NCBI GenBank assembly: GCA_003524305.1 | Contig: DQHW01000042.1 | Location: forward strand, 163,913 to 183,134 | Length of the DNA: 19,222 bases | Reading direction: 5' to 3' | Source of the DNA: Anaerolineaceae bacterium | GTDB taxonomy: Bacteria > Chloroflexota > Anaerolineae > Anaerolineales > Anaerolineaceae | Notes under the pieces: generated by a model | What the model saw: only the letters and a program-made list of their open reading frames with translations | The model's database searches: none | What the model was told of the DNA's origin: nothing | Translations under genes and position numbers: made by a program | Part shown: positions 1 through 7,741 of the stretch, piece by piece | How positions within the stretch are numbered: the stretch's first letter is position 1 | How the letters are laid out: each line of letters begins with the position of its first letter

Positions 1-257
1 TGTCCGTTTGAATAGATACCAGTGATAAACACATTGCCAATTTCAAACTCGCCGGGTCCGTCAATCAAATGCGGATCACCCTTGACTGCAGAAAGGTTAT
101 TGTGCCCGGGGGTGTTGTGACTGATGGTGCAGATATCCGCCTTGAGTTTCAAAGGCTCATAGCCCACCTGTTTATGATCATAAGGGTCTGTCACCACTGT
201 CGCCAGCCCGCGCTCTGTCAATCTGAAGCAAGAATGTCCATACCACGTAATTTCCAT
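1..257 (-). CDS. UlaG-like metallo-beta-lactamase-fold hydrolase (N-terminal part)
   Basis: Partial gene; the first 85 codons are visible and the rest lies beyond the left edge. The N-terminus MEITWYGHSCFRL followed by a VVTDPYD stretch is the usual opening of the UlaG-like branch of metallo-beta-lactamase-fold hydrolases, soluble enzymes that mostly cleave phosphoester or ester bonds; the substrate cannot be told. The metal-binding loop reads SHNTPGHN (residues 46-53). The family pattern is HxHxxH, so the middle His is Thr49 here, which may weaken metal binding. The ATG at 255-257 was chosen because GGAGG lies 5-6 bases upstream and a TATAAT lies just before that. Family assignment is fairly safe, function is not. 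Confidence 0.8.
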   Translation of the reverse strand, partial: MEITWYGHSCFRLTERGLATVVTDPYDHKQVGYEPLKLKADICTISHNTPGHNNLSAVKGDPHLIDGPGEFEIGNVFITGIYSNG

Positions 258-274
258 GCAACCTCCGTTAATCT

Positions 275-286
275 GGATAGATTATA
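275..286 (-). promoter_or_regulatory. Probable -10 element of the UlaG-like gene
   Basis: A perfect TATAAT on the minus strand (complement of 281-286) would place the transcription start about 17-20 bases before the ATG at 257. No good -35 hexamer is seen at 16-18 bases spacing, so the call rests on the -10 box and its position. Confidence 0.35.
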
Positions 287-479
287 CCTTAAACAGCTTT
301 GTGTTCGGGCGCAACAGGCACCACTCAACCAAGAAAAAAGAATTTGAAGTTAATTTTTTCTAATAATGATGACCTGAATCAACAAAAGTTCGATTTTCAA
401 TTAGTAAATGAGTAAAAAGTAAAAAAGTATAAATGTCACTAAGCGTTTTGAATTGACCAAAAAAAGGTAACGTTTTAAT

Positions 480-1031
480 TTATAGATTGAAATATTGCTT
501 AATCTTAAGTGCGGTTTCTTCAGCAGAAAGTTTGGAATTATCAATCTTTATATAATTATCGAATGGTACCTCACCGTCGTGACTTATACATCTATATTGA
601 TTATCAGTGTCAATTAATCTTTGATTGGATAGATTAATATTACGCTTTGATACTTTCTGTATCAGTCGGTTATCAGTACTATTTCTTTGCAATCTTATTT
701 TTTGTGGAGCAACAAGTTCAACATAATAAAAAATGGTTTGATATGGATTAAATATCTGCTTCACATGTTCTATGGAATCCCAATCAGACTTTTGATCGAA
801 TGCCCAGATGTAAGTAAATATCATTCCATAATGTTCAGATGCTGCAAACTCCTCAAAAATAACATCCCTTAGGCGAGCAATTGCTTTTCCATTGAATTGT
901 CCAAATACTTCGAGTACAGGCTCAATGGTCATGTGATTATGGAATAATCTTAAATCAGTAATCTTCATCAATTCTTGACCAACCGTCATTTTACCAACAG
1001 CGGTATTACCGATTAAAAATACTAATTTCAT
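480..1031 (-). CDS. P-loop kinase-like / AAA-family ATPase
   Basis: A 183-residue protein with an N-terminal P-loop, GNTAVGKMT (residues 8-16), followed by TVGQEL and LFHNHMTIEPV. This combination is typical of small shikimate/nucleotide-kinase-like P-loop proteins often labelled AAA family ATPase; they bind ATP through the Walker A Lys (K14 here), and the phosphate acceptor is unknown. Start: a GTG lies three codons upstream, but the ATG at 1029-1031 has the weak GAAAG signal at a normal distance, so ATG is preferred. The gene and the 220 bases after it are much more AT-rich than the neighbouring core genes, which suggests recent acquisition. It stands alone, with no partner on the same strand close by. 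Confidence 0.75.
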   Translation of the reverse strand: MKLVFLIGNTAVGKMTVGQELMKITDLRLFHNHMTIEPVLEVFGQFNGKAIARLRDVIFEEFAASEHYGMIFTYIWAFDQKSDWDSIEHVKQIFNPYQTIFYYVELVAPQKIRLQRNSTDNRLIQKVSKRNINLSNQRLIDTDNQYRCISHDGEVPFDNYIKIDNSKLSAEETALKIKQYFNL

Positions 1032-1131
1032 CTTTATCACTTTCTAATTACGAAAATATTCAAATTCATTTTAGTCTTAAAACGAACCATATGAGTTTCA
1101 CCAAATCATCTTAATTACCAACAAATTGTAA

Positions 1132-1171
1132 TAAAAAGCCACATAAATCGTATCAATTTATGTGGCTTTTA
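1132..1171 (-). terminator. Rho-independent terminator of the tRNA-Ser unit
   Basis: A perfect 14-bp stem (1134-1147 with 1157-1170) with a 9-base loop contains the GCCACAT core and, read on the minus strand, ends in TTTTTAT. It lies directly after the 3' end of tRNA-Ser(GCU). The A/T ends are symmetric, so it could also stop plus-strand transcription. Confidence 0.85.
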
Positions 1172-1173
1172 TC

Positions 1174-1265
1174 TGGCGGGGAGGGAGAGATTCGAACTCT
1201 CGGTCGAGGTTAAACCCGACAATCACTTAGCAGGCGATCCCGTTCGGCCACTCCGGCACCTCCCC
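1174..1265 (-). tRNA. tRNA-Ser (anticodon GCU)
   Basis: The minus strand folds into a class II tRNA: a 7-bp acceptor stem (GGGGAGG with CCTCCCC), the anticodon loop CTGCTAA giving anticodon GCU, a long variable arm, and a T arm GAGAG-TTCGAAT-CTCTC. The discriminator base is G, as expected for serine, and the terminal CCA is encoded (complement of 1174-1176). It reads AGC and AGU codons and follows the other tRNA-Ser gene by 28 bases, so the two are probably one transcript. Confidence 0.95.
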
Positions 1266-1293
1266 GGGTATTCAATTGTTTGTTCGACAGGTC

Positions 1294-1381
1294 TGGCGGA
1301 AGGGGAGGGATTCGAACCCACGTTGGCTTTCACCAAACTTGTTTTCAAGACAAGCGCCTTAAACCACTCGGCCACCCTTCC
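1294..1381 (-). tRNA. tRNA-Ser (anticodon UGA)
   Basis: The minus strand gives a class II tRNA: acceptor GGAAGGG with CCCTTCC, anticodon stem CTTGT/ACAAG around loop CTTGAAA (anticodon UGA), a long variable arm, and the T arm with GTTCGAATC. The discriminator is G and CCA is encoded (complement of 1294-1296). It reads UCA and related UCN codons. It is the first gene of the two-tRNA unit. Confidence 0.95.
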
Positions 1382-1403
1382 ATATTATCCTTATCGAACT
1401 GAA

Positions 1404-1432
1404 ATTTTATCATGGTTGGGCTTGCCAGACAA
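1404..1432 (-). promoter_or_regulatory. Promoter of the tRNA-Ser pair
   Basis: On the minus strand TTGTCT (complement of 1427-1432) is followed after 17 bases by TAAAAT (complement of 1404-1409), preceded by TGA to form an extended -10. The predicted start is near 1397, about 16 bases before the first tRNA. Spacing, extended -10 and position all fit. Confidence 0.6.
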
Positions 1433-1479
1433 GCCACATTAGAAAAAGCCCCGTCAGAAAAATTACTGCTTTCTTAACT

Positions 1480-2106
1480 TTACAGATACTTCGGCAGATC
1501 GGAGGGTTTTACTCCCAACTCTTTGGGTGTGACGGCCGTGTTTCTGAGTGCTTCGAAGGTGAGATCGTTGATATTCATTTTCTTGCTGCTTTTCATGCGG
1601 TCAAACATCAGCAGATAGCTGTCGGTAATCCCCGTAGACCAATCCAGGGCGAGTAGGCTGGCCGTCTTGCGGATGAGGGCGGTATCATCCCCTTCAAGCT
1701 CAGTGAAATTTCCGTAGGGCATTTCATCCAGGGCGATTTCAAGGTTGCCCAACTGATAGATCGTGCGCCACTTCTCATACTTCAAACTCATACAAAACCC
1801 CAATGATTCAAGCAGGTTGGTTGCTGCTGAGAAATCATTCACTTCAAGTTCAACTTCGGGGCGTACGCTGACGCCGTCTTTAATTTCTGATGGTCCCTTG
1901 TAAGTCAACAAAATGGAATTATCCTGCCGCAGCCGCAGCACTTTGTGTTCGCGTGCCAGTGCCATTTCCGGTGTGTCAAAGCGATAGTTCACTTCTCGTG
2001 TGCGCGGACGGACCAGGCTGGCGCCGATGCTGCGCACCCTTTTCTCAAATGAGGGCATATCAGTCAGGTAGAACTTTATTTCAACTTCGAGCGGTGTATT
2101 ATTCAT
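1480..2106 (-). CDS. CYTH-domain protein (class IV adenylate cyclase / triphosphatase type)
   Basis: A 208-residue protein with the CYTH signature EVEIK near the N-terminus (E7, E9, K11) and, further on, charged strands typical of the triphosphate tunnel fold: LRLRQDN, LTYKGP, RPEVELEV, KYEKWRTIY and ALDEMPYGNFTELEG. CYTH proteins bind organic or inorganic triphosphates with Mg2+ in a beta-barrel; bacterial members are triphosphatases or class IV adenylyl cyclases, and the sequence alone does not say which. Start: GTG at 2115 and ATG at 2106 are both open; AGGTGA sits six bases before the ATG, so ATG is chosen. It follows the small membrane protein gene by 16 bases and is probably cotranscribed with it. 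Confidence 0.88.
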   Translation of the reverse strand: MNNTPLEVEIKFYLTDMPSFEKRVRSIGASLVRPRTREVNYRFDTPEMALAREHKVLRLRQDNSILLTYKGPSEIKDGVSVRPEVELEVNDFSAATNLLESLGFCMSLKYEKWRTIYQLGNLEIALDEMPYGNFTELEGDDTALIRKTASLLALDWSTGITDSYLLMFDRMKSSKKMNINDLTFEALRNTAVTPKELGVKPSDLPKYL

Positions 2107-2122
2107 TTTTTTCACCTGTTGT

Positions 2123-2575
2123 CTAAACGGAAGTGCTGCCGCTGTTAATTTGCGACGAACGAAATAGTTTCATAGCAGGGGCGACAAGATAAAGAGAACT
2201 GAAAACAAAGATCAAGAATACGCAATGAATGGCCAATAATAACATGTGCCGGCTGAATGGCAGCGGATTTTGGGTCAGAAAGAGGCGCTCAACCCAGAAC
2301 CAAACACCAATAAGAATCGTCACAACACTGCTAAAGATCACCGCCCATGAAACCCTCAGCCAAAGAATGACTGCGGCTGATATCCAGGCAAGGGTGGTCA
2401 AAACAACACTAAACACCTGCAAAACAATTGATTGGACTGATATAAAAGACAGCCACCAGTTCCAACTCTGCAACACACCCAGTGTTCCAACAAGCGACAC
2501 CATACCAGCCAGCAAAAAGATAAATACCAATAGATAAAGCAAAAAGGGTCGTTTCACGATCTGCTTGCCTGTCAA
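2123..2575 (-). CDS. Small four-helix membrane protein, unknown function
   Basis: About 150 residues, dominated by four hydrophobic segments (beginning PFLLYLLVFIFLLAG, then around SVQSIVLQVFSVVLTTLAWI, AVIFSSVVTILIGVWFW and HMLLLAIHCVFLIFVFSSL), so an integral membrane protein. I do not recognise a family. No ATG exists at the N-terminus. TTG at 2573-2575 overlaps the TGA of the upstream glycosyltransferase-like gene (TTGA) and has GGGAAGTGAG ahead of it, so translational coupling is likely. Alternatives are TTG at 2593 and a GTG six codons inside. The overlap suggests it works with the large membrane protein upstream. Confidence 0.65.
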   Translation of the reverse strand: MTGKQIVKRPFLLYLLVFIFLLAGMVSLVGTLGVLQSWNWWLSFISVQSIVLQVFSVVLTTLAWISAAVILWLRVSWAVIFSSVVTILIGVWFWVERLFLTQNPLPFSRHMLLLAIHCVFLIFVFSSLYLVAPAMKLFRSSQINSGSTSV

Positions 2576-4881
2576 TTCAGTCTCACTTCCCAAAGGTGCA
2601 CATGCGCGCGGTCCCCATCATTTACGTTCAAAATTTCAATGGCAATTTGTTCCACGCTCACCGGCTTATCAAAAGTGAAGACAATATCGCGCATATCATT
2701 GGATTCCGTCACTTGCTTAACCAATCCCTGCTCACTAGATCCTTCTACCGGAATCAATCGAATTGTGACAGCAGAAGCCGTTCCGCCAATGCGGATGGTG
2801 ACCTGGTTTAGCACAAGAGATCCAACCGGTCTGATCTGAAGCAGCATCGGATTTGTCTCGAGCGTGCGGATCAGGCTGTAATCATCGCCATCAAAAGCAT
2901 TTTTCACTTCGCCCATATCAAGGTGTGGATAGCTCACCAAAAACATCCGCCCTTGCGAGTCGGTGACTTCACTTTCAAGCAGTGTCATCCTCTCTTTTTG
3001 TTCTTCTGCAAATAGTTCATCCACATTATCAAAATATGCCAAATGGACAAAATAGAATCCCGGCAGGCCATTTGGATAATCCAGTGTTCTAAGGGTTTCG
3101 ATGGTTTTAAATTTGTTGCTTGTCAGAGCCTTATCCATTTCTTCGGGGATTAGGATGAAAATCTTGTTGGGGTTGATCTCATGTTTTTCAAACAAATAGC
3201 TGTCGATGCTGCCCATTTCAAAAGGCAGGGGGTCATCAAAGAAAAAGCGCGCCAACACATCAGTACCGTTAGTCCAGGAGGGTGAAATGAAAATCTCCTG
3301 CTTTGGGTTCTCTTTAAGCATGTTTTTAATCTCGCCGAAGATCTGTTTGGCCCCGTACTGCTGACCTCCCAACCCGTAGTTGCCATACCATAATGCTCCA
3401 TTGACCAGCGCATCCCGCAGCATGAAACCGCTGTAGATGGTTAATCCAACAAAAACAACTCCGATCAGAACTCTCTGGGGCACTTTGATTTTTTCGATCC
3501 ACTGCAAGAGCTGATCCAAACCAATGGCGGTCAGCATCACCGCAGGAATAACCATAAATAAAGAACGGGTCACGGCAATGCCGGCCATGGCAGCACCGGC
3601 AGGTGCAGCCAGGGTGACGATCAAAAAGATGCGGTATTCCGGTTTGACGATCTTGCGCAGCATGACCCCAAAACCGAGCACATAGAAAGGCAGGCTCCAA
3701 CGCAGCAGATGACCGTAGTCCTTCATGATATGGCGTTCAAGATCAACCTGGTTGGGCAAAAACCAGTAAAGCGGATTGAGCATCTTCAGATATTCTTTGA
3801 AATAGAATCCCAATTTTTCGCTGAATGGGATGGCTTGAATCCAGTAGGAATTCAATATTTGCAGGTGTCGCAGGTTCTCTTCTGGATGCAAAATGACGAA
3901 ACACACATATGGCACCACCAGCAGCACAGCCATCCCCAGGCTGATTAAGACTGTATTCCAATTTTTGATATGATAGCGGAGGTCAGTAAGCAACAAAATT
4001 ACTGCAGTCACTGCCATCACCATTTGTGCAGGGCTGTAGCTGTAAAAACTTAAAGCGCCAAAAACTACCGTCGCAAATAGGTATTTTGAATTTCTTTGAC
4101 GGTACTGCAGGTAGCAATACAGAAAAGCAGCATAAAAAGAAACCGCCATTACCACTTCGAAAGCCGTACGCGAATGCAGGAACCAGGCTGGCGTGATGCA
4201 CAAGATCAATATCCCGGCAAAGGCATACCTGGATTTCAGGTTATTTTTGAGCATCAACCCGATTGCCAGCGCAGCCAGCAGCGAGATCACCACCGAAGTG
4301 CCTCGTGTGACCCATATGGACTTGCCAAACATCAACCAGGGAAGCACCTGGGCGTATACCGAAGTGCTTAGATTGTATTGCCCACCGTTCACCAGGTAAG
4401 TGGGAAGCAATTCACCTTGATAATTTTTAAATCCGTCTCGCACCATATCCGCGGCGAGTACGGTCTGCGCGGCCTCATCAGTAAAAAAATAGATAGGATA
4501 TGAATCCAGCCCAATGAAACGGGTAATCAGGTAGACCACCAGGGCCAACCCGATCAGCCACACCTGCCAGTTTTGTTTCGTGACTGGTGTCAGTTTTTCA
4601 ACCGGGTTTGGCTGGTTAGGTTCAGGCTGTATTGGCAGTTCAGGTTCCAACAAGGCATGCGGTTCAATGTCATTGGTAAAACTTTTTCGTTGAAGAGATA
4701 GCGGCTTGCCATCCGCATCAACCTGGCTGACAATCAGGTCAAGCGATGCACCTGCTTCTAGTGTGATATTGATCGTTGTCTTTTGCCTTGATTTTGCCGC
4801 AAGATGAATTTGCTGCTCACCCCCTACTTCAGGGCTGCCGTTCGTTTTTGGAAGGGGTGATTCGGGGTTAGTTTTATCCAT
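2572..4881 (-). CDS. GT-C fold (family 39-like) membrane glycosyltransferase
   Basis: 769 residues. Residues 1-100 are soluble and end in a Pro/Glu-rich stretch; the first membrane helix is near 107-123, followed by the loop DSYPIYFFTDEAAQ with an acidic pair (D135, E136), the position where GT-C enzymes carry their catalytic acidic motif. About ten further hydrophobic segments reach to about residue 495. The last 270 residues look extracytoplasmic, the final 100 being beta-rich and resembling a carbohydrate-binding sandwich. GT-C enzymes move sugars from polyprenyl-phosphate carriers to lipids or proteins at the membrane; acceptor and sugar are unknown. It is first in a three-gene minus-strand unit and has its own promoter. 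The soluble N-terminal extension is unusual for the family. Confidence 0.75.
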   Translation of the reverse strand: MDKTNPESPLPKTNGSPEVGGEQQIHLAAKSRQKTTINITLEAGASLDLIVSQVDADGKPLSLQRKSFTNDIEPHALLEPELPIQPEPNQPNPVEKLTPVTKQNWQVWLIGLALVVYLITRFIGLDSYPIYFFTDEAAQTVLAADMVRDGFKNYQGELLPTYLVNGGQYNLSTSVYAQVLPWLMFGKSIWVTRGTSVVISLLAALAIGLMLKNNLKSRYAFAGILILCITPAWFLHSRTAFEVVMAVSFYAAFLYCYLQYRQRNSKYLFATVVFGALSFYSYSPAQMVMAVTAVILLLTDLRYHIKNWNTVLISLGMAVLLVVPYVCFVILHPEENLRHLQILNSYWIQAIPFSEKLGFYFKEYLKMLNPLYWFLPNQVDLERHIMKDYGHLLRWSLPFYVLGFGVMLRKIVKPEYRIFLIVTLAAPAGAAMAGIAVTRSLFMVIPAVMLTAIGLDQLLQWIEKIKVPQRVLIGVVFVGLTIYSGFMLRDALVNGALWYGNYGLGGQQYGAKQIFGEIKNMLKENPKQEIFISPSWTNGTDVLARFFFDDPLPFEMGSIDSYLFEKHEINPNKIFILIPEEMDKALTSNKFKTIETLRTLDYPNGLPGFYFVHLAYFDNVDELFAEEQKERMTLLESEVTDSQGRMFLVSYPHLDMGEVKNAFDGDDYSLIRTLETNPMLLQIRPVGSLVLNQVTIRIGGTASAVTIRLIPVEGSSEQGLVKQVTESNDMRDIVFTFDKPVSVEQIAIEILNVNDGDRAHVHLWEVRLN

Positions 4882-4901
4882 GAGTTGATCCCACTCTGAA
4901 A

Positions 4902-4930
4902 ATTATAGCATGTACGATCAAGTCTTCTAA
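4902..4930 (-). promoter_or_regulatory. Promoter of the GT-C gene unit
   Basis: On the minus strand there is a perfect extended -10, TGCTATAAT (TATAAT is the complement of 4902-4907), with a weak -35 TTAGAA (complement of 4925-4930) at 17 bases. The predicted start lies about 15 bases before the ATG at 4881. Confidence 0.6.
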
Positions 4931-4967
4931 TAAACCAAATTTCATCCTTGAGAACCTCAAAAATCGT

Positions 4968-4997
4968 TTCAACCCCCATGTCGTGCCGTGTTACAAT
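4968..4997 (+). promoter_or_regulatory. Possible promoter of gatC-gatA
   Basis: TACAAT at 4992-4997 is a good -10 match about 35 bases before the gatC start; the best -35 candidate, TTCAAC at 4968-4973 with an 18-base spacer, is poor. It lies in the divergent gap shared with the GT-C gene promoter. Confidence 0.35.
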
Positions 4998-5032
4998 CCA
5001 AACTGTAAACCATTTTATCTACGAGAGTGACT

Positions 5033-5353
5033 ATGAGCGAATCAATCACTGTGGATGTATTCAATCACCTGGTAGGGTTGGCCGCACTCGAACTGGCCCC
5101 CGATCAGGCAGATTATCTGCGCACACAACTCAACCATCAATTGAAAGTCATCGATGAGTTGAAGGCCATCCCCCTGGATGAAAATGTGCCCATCAATTTA
5201 CACGGCGTTCCTTACGAAAAAGCCGCCAGTGCGCTGCCCCGCGAAGATATTCACAAACCCTTCCCCGACCCCAGGTCAATTCTGGCTCAATCCCCGCAGG
5301 TGGATGGCGGATACATTATCGTACCTGACATTCCCCACACCACTTTGAAGTAG
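5033..5353 (+). CDS. gatC: Asp/Glu-tRNA amidotransferase subunit C
   Basis: 106 residues. The helical N-terminus (VFNHLVGLAALELAPDQ) and the C-terminal segment ALPREDIHKPFPDP...ILAQSP...GGYIIVP match GatC, the small subunit that wraps around GatA and GatB and stabilises the complex. GatCAB converts Glu-tRNA(Gln) and Asp-tRNA(Asn) into the correct amide-charged tRNAs in the cytoplasm. ATG at 5033 is preferred over the GTG at 5027 because GAGAG lies at proper spacing before it. It is followed by gatA after six bases, so the two are one operon. Confidence 0.93.
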   Translation: MSESITVDVFNHLVGLAALELAPDQADYLRTQLNHQLKVIDELKAIPLDENVPINLHGVPYEKAASALPREDIHKPFPDPRSILAQSPQVDGGYIIVPDIPHTTLK

Positions 5354-5359
5354 GCGCCC

Positions 5360-6946
5360 ATGGACCTCTGCGATCTTTCTGCCCTTGAATTGACCCAACT
5401 GCTCCGTCAGAAGAAAACTTCAGCCGTTGAAATCTTGCAGTCTGCCTTGCAACGTATCGGCAGTGTGGACGGCCGCAGCGGCACCCTGGATGCCGCCCCA
5501 CTCAGCAATGAAGACAAACAAAAAGTACACGCCTTCATCACCCTCACCGATGAACGTGCTTTGGAACACGCTCAAAAAATTGACCATCAGTTGGCCAGAG
5601 GTGAAGACCCCGGTCCGCTGGCGGGTGTTCCTTTCTCGGTCAAAGACATCTTCTGTGTCAGCGGCACGCCTTCCACGGCTGCCTCGCGCATCCTGGCCAA
5701 TTTCAAAGCCCCATACACTGCCACAGCCGTCGCCCGCATGGAAGCCGCTGGAGCATTGATGATAGGCAAGGTCAACCTGGATGAATTCACCCACGGCTCT
5801 TCAAACGAGTCCTCCGCGTTTCAACCTTCACCCCGCAACCCTTGGGATACTTCCCGCGTGCCGGGAGGTTCCTCCGGCGGCAGCGCAGCCTCCGTGGCAG
5901 CAGGTGAAGTGCCCCTTTCACTTGGCACGGATACCGCCGGCTCGATTCGCCAGCCCGCCGCTTTCTGCGGTGTGGTGGGCGTTAAACCCACCTACGGACG
6001 CGTCTCGCGCTACGGCTTGATCGCGTTTGCCTCCTCGTTGGATTGTCCCGGCCCGGTGGCGCGCACGGTTAGCGACGCGGCGGCCATGCTGCAGGTCATC
6101 AGCGGCGCGGATGAACATGACGCCACCAGCGCCCCCACCCCGGCACCTGACTATCTCTCAACCATCGAAAACGGCGTCAAAGGCATGCGCATCGGCCTTT
6201 CACCCGACTACTTCAAAATCACCTATCCAGACCCGCAAACCGGAGAACTCTTGATCCAACCGCTGCCGGCTGAAATTGAAAAATCTGTACGTCAGGCCGC
6301 CGAAAAGCTGGCTGCCATGGGCGCTGAAATTGTTGAAGATGTGCCCATGCCCAATACGCGTTTTGGCATCCCCGCTTATTTTGTCATCAGTAGGGTTGAG
6401 ACTGCTTCAAACCTGCACCGCTTTGACGGTGTAAAATATGGGCTGCGCACTGCAGCCCCAACCGCAGATTTGACCCAGATGTACCGCCAATCGCGTAATG
6501 AAGGCTTCGGCTTGCAGCCCAAGCTGCGTATTTTGATGGGTATGTACGTCAGCGCGGCACAATACAGCGAGGAATATTACAAGCGCGCCTTACGTGTTCG
6601 CACACTGATCCGCCGCGATTTCGAAGTAATATATGACCCCAATGGAAAATACCGGTTGGATGCACTCCTGACACCGACGACACCCACCACCGCCTTCGCC
6701 ATGGAAGCCATCTACGGCAATTCGGTCTTGATGCAGTATGCCGATCAGCTAACCGTGGCTGCCAACCATGCCGGTGTACCGGGCATTTCACTCCCCGCAG
6801 GTCTGGATGAAAGCGGACTGCCCATTGGCATCCAGCTTTTAGGCGCTGATTTCAGCGAAGACAAGTTGTTCCGCATCGGCCTTGCTTATGAACACGCCAC
6901 TGAAAGTGCGGAATGGCGCCAAATCAAACCGCAAGTGTTAAGATAG
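5360..6946 (+). CDS. gatA: Asp/Glu-tRNA amidotransferase subunit A
   Basis: 528 residues, the glutaminase subunit of GatCAB, which releases ammonia from glutamine or asparagine and passes it to GatB. The amidase signature is complete: catalytic Lys95 in PFSVKDIF, the Gly/Ser-rich PGGSSGGSAASVAAG stretch with the cis-Ser at about 171, and the nucleophile Ser195 in GTDTAGSIRQPAAFCG. The spacing between these three agrees with known GatA. It is roughly 40 residues longer than typical; part of the excess is a 15-20-residue insertion near residues 35-55 (VDGRSGTLDAAPLSN). ATG at 5360 follows the gatC stop by six bases. gatB is not next to it but 1.45 kb downstream. Confidence 0.96.
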   Translation: MDLCDLSALELTQLLRQKKTSAVEILQSALQRIGSVDGRSGTLDAAPLSNEDKQKVHAFITLTDERALEHAQKIDHQLARGEDPGPLAGVPFSVKDIFCVSGTPSTAASRILANFKAPYTATAVARMEAAGALMIGKVNLDEFTHGSSNESSAFQPSPRNPWDTSRVPGGSSGGSAASVAAGEVPLSLGTDTAGSIRQPAAFCGVVGVKPTYGRVSRYGLIAFASSLDCPGPVARTVSDAAAMLQVISGADEHDATSAPTPAPDYLSTIENGVKGMRIGLSPDYFKITYPDPQTGELLIQPLPAEIEKSVRQAAEKLAAMGAEIVEDVPMPNTRFGIPAYFVISRVETASNLHRFDGVKYGLRTAAPTADLTQMYRQSRNEGFGLQPKLRILMGMYVSAAQYSEEYYKRALRVRTLIRRDFEVIYDPNGKYRLDALLTPTTPTTAFAMEAIYGNSVLMQYADQLTVAANHAGVPGISLPAGLDESGLPIGIQLLGADFSEDKLFRIGLAYEHATESAEWRQIKPQVLR

Positions 6947-6970
6947 CTCAACTTTGGAGTAAAAATTTAT

Positions 6971-7717
6971 TTGTTGATAAAAAGATTTTTAGCGGCACTT
7001 GTATTAGTAATGTTGGTAGGGTTTGGTTCTGCCTGTGCGTTTACAAACACCATCAGCCAAATTATTGCGTCTGACACACCCACCCTCACCAGTACCTCAA
7101 CAGCCACATCCACACCCACGGTGACGCTGACAGCCACTGCAACAGCCACATATACGTCGACCGCAACAGAAACACCCACTTCAACGGCCACCCGGACCGA
7201 GACACCCCGGCCGACCAGAACTTTAACAAAAACAGCTCCCAAACCCACTAAAACCCCAACTTCGTCTGAAGGTGGTGTTGCCAATGAAGGAGGCGACGGC
7301 GGTGGAGAGGGCGGTGATGGATGCAATGGGGCAAACAGTTCCATGGAATCTTCCGTGTTTAGTATGATTAACAGCCAGCGTTCCAATGCCGGGCTTGGAC
7401 CTCTCCAAAGTTCATCCAACTTGATGAGCATTGCCAGAAGCTATAGCCGATCGATGGCTGAGAATGGATTTTTTGGTCATGGCGATATTTGGAGCCGCGT
7501 CAATGCTTCAGGCTCCTATACCGCAGTCGGCGAAATCCTCTACGCCGGACCAGGTTCTTATAACTCGGCATCTTCGGCGATCGCCTCATGGCTTGCCAGT
7601 TCTGACCACCGATCTCAAATGTTGAGTTCGACATATACCCAGGTAGGTGTTGGCTATTGGTGCGACCCCAACAGCCAGTATGAAGGCTACTTCACTGTGG
7701 ATTTTGCAAGACCATAA
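6971..7717 (+). CDS. CAP/SCP-domain lipoprotein with Thr-rich linker
   Basis: About 248 residues. A hydrophobic N-terminus ending in GFGSAC suggests a lipoprotein cleaved before Cys22 (the -3 position is Gly, so the lipobox is imperfect). A linker of Thr/Ser/Pro/Ala repeats (about residues 37-98) and a Gly-rich stretch lead to a CAP domain (about 125-248) carrying HGD (H170), GEI (E188) and W-x3-SDHRSQML (H213), the conserved His/Glu/His positions of the SCP/PR-1 family. Bacterial CAP proteins are extracellular; their activity is mostly unknown. The start is TTG at 6971 or 6974, with GGAG 11-14 bases upstream. It begins 24 bases after gatA and may be read from the gatCA promoter, though no functional link is known. 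Confidence 0.82.
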   Translation: MLIKRFLAALVLVMLVGFGSACAFTNTISQIIASDTPTLTSTSTATSTPTVTLTATATATYTSTATETPTSTATRTETPRPTRTLTKTAPKPTKTPTSSEGGVANEGGDGGGEGGDGCNGANSSMESSVFSMINSQRSNAGLGPLQSSSNLMSIARSYSRSMAENGFFGHGDIWSRVNASGSYTAVGEILYAGPGSYNSASSAIASWLASSDHRSQMLSSTYTQVGVGYWCDPNSQYEGYFTVDFARP

Positions 7718-7741
7718 TTTATTATTTCTTGGGACAAAAAG

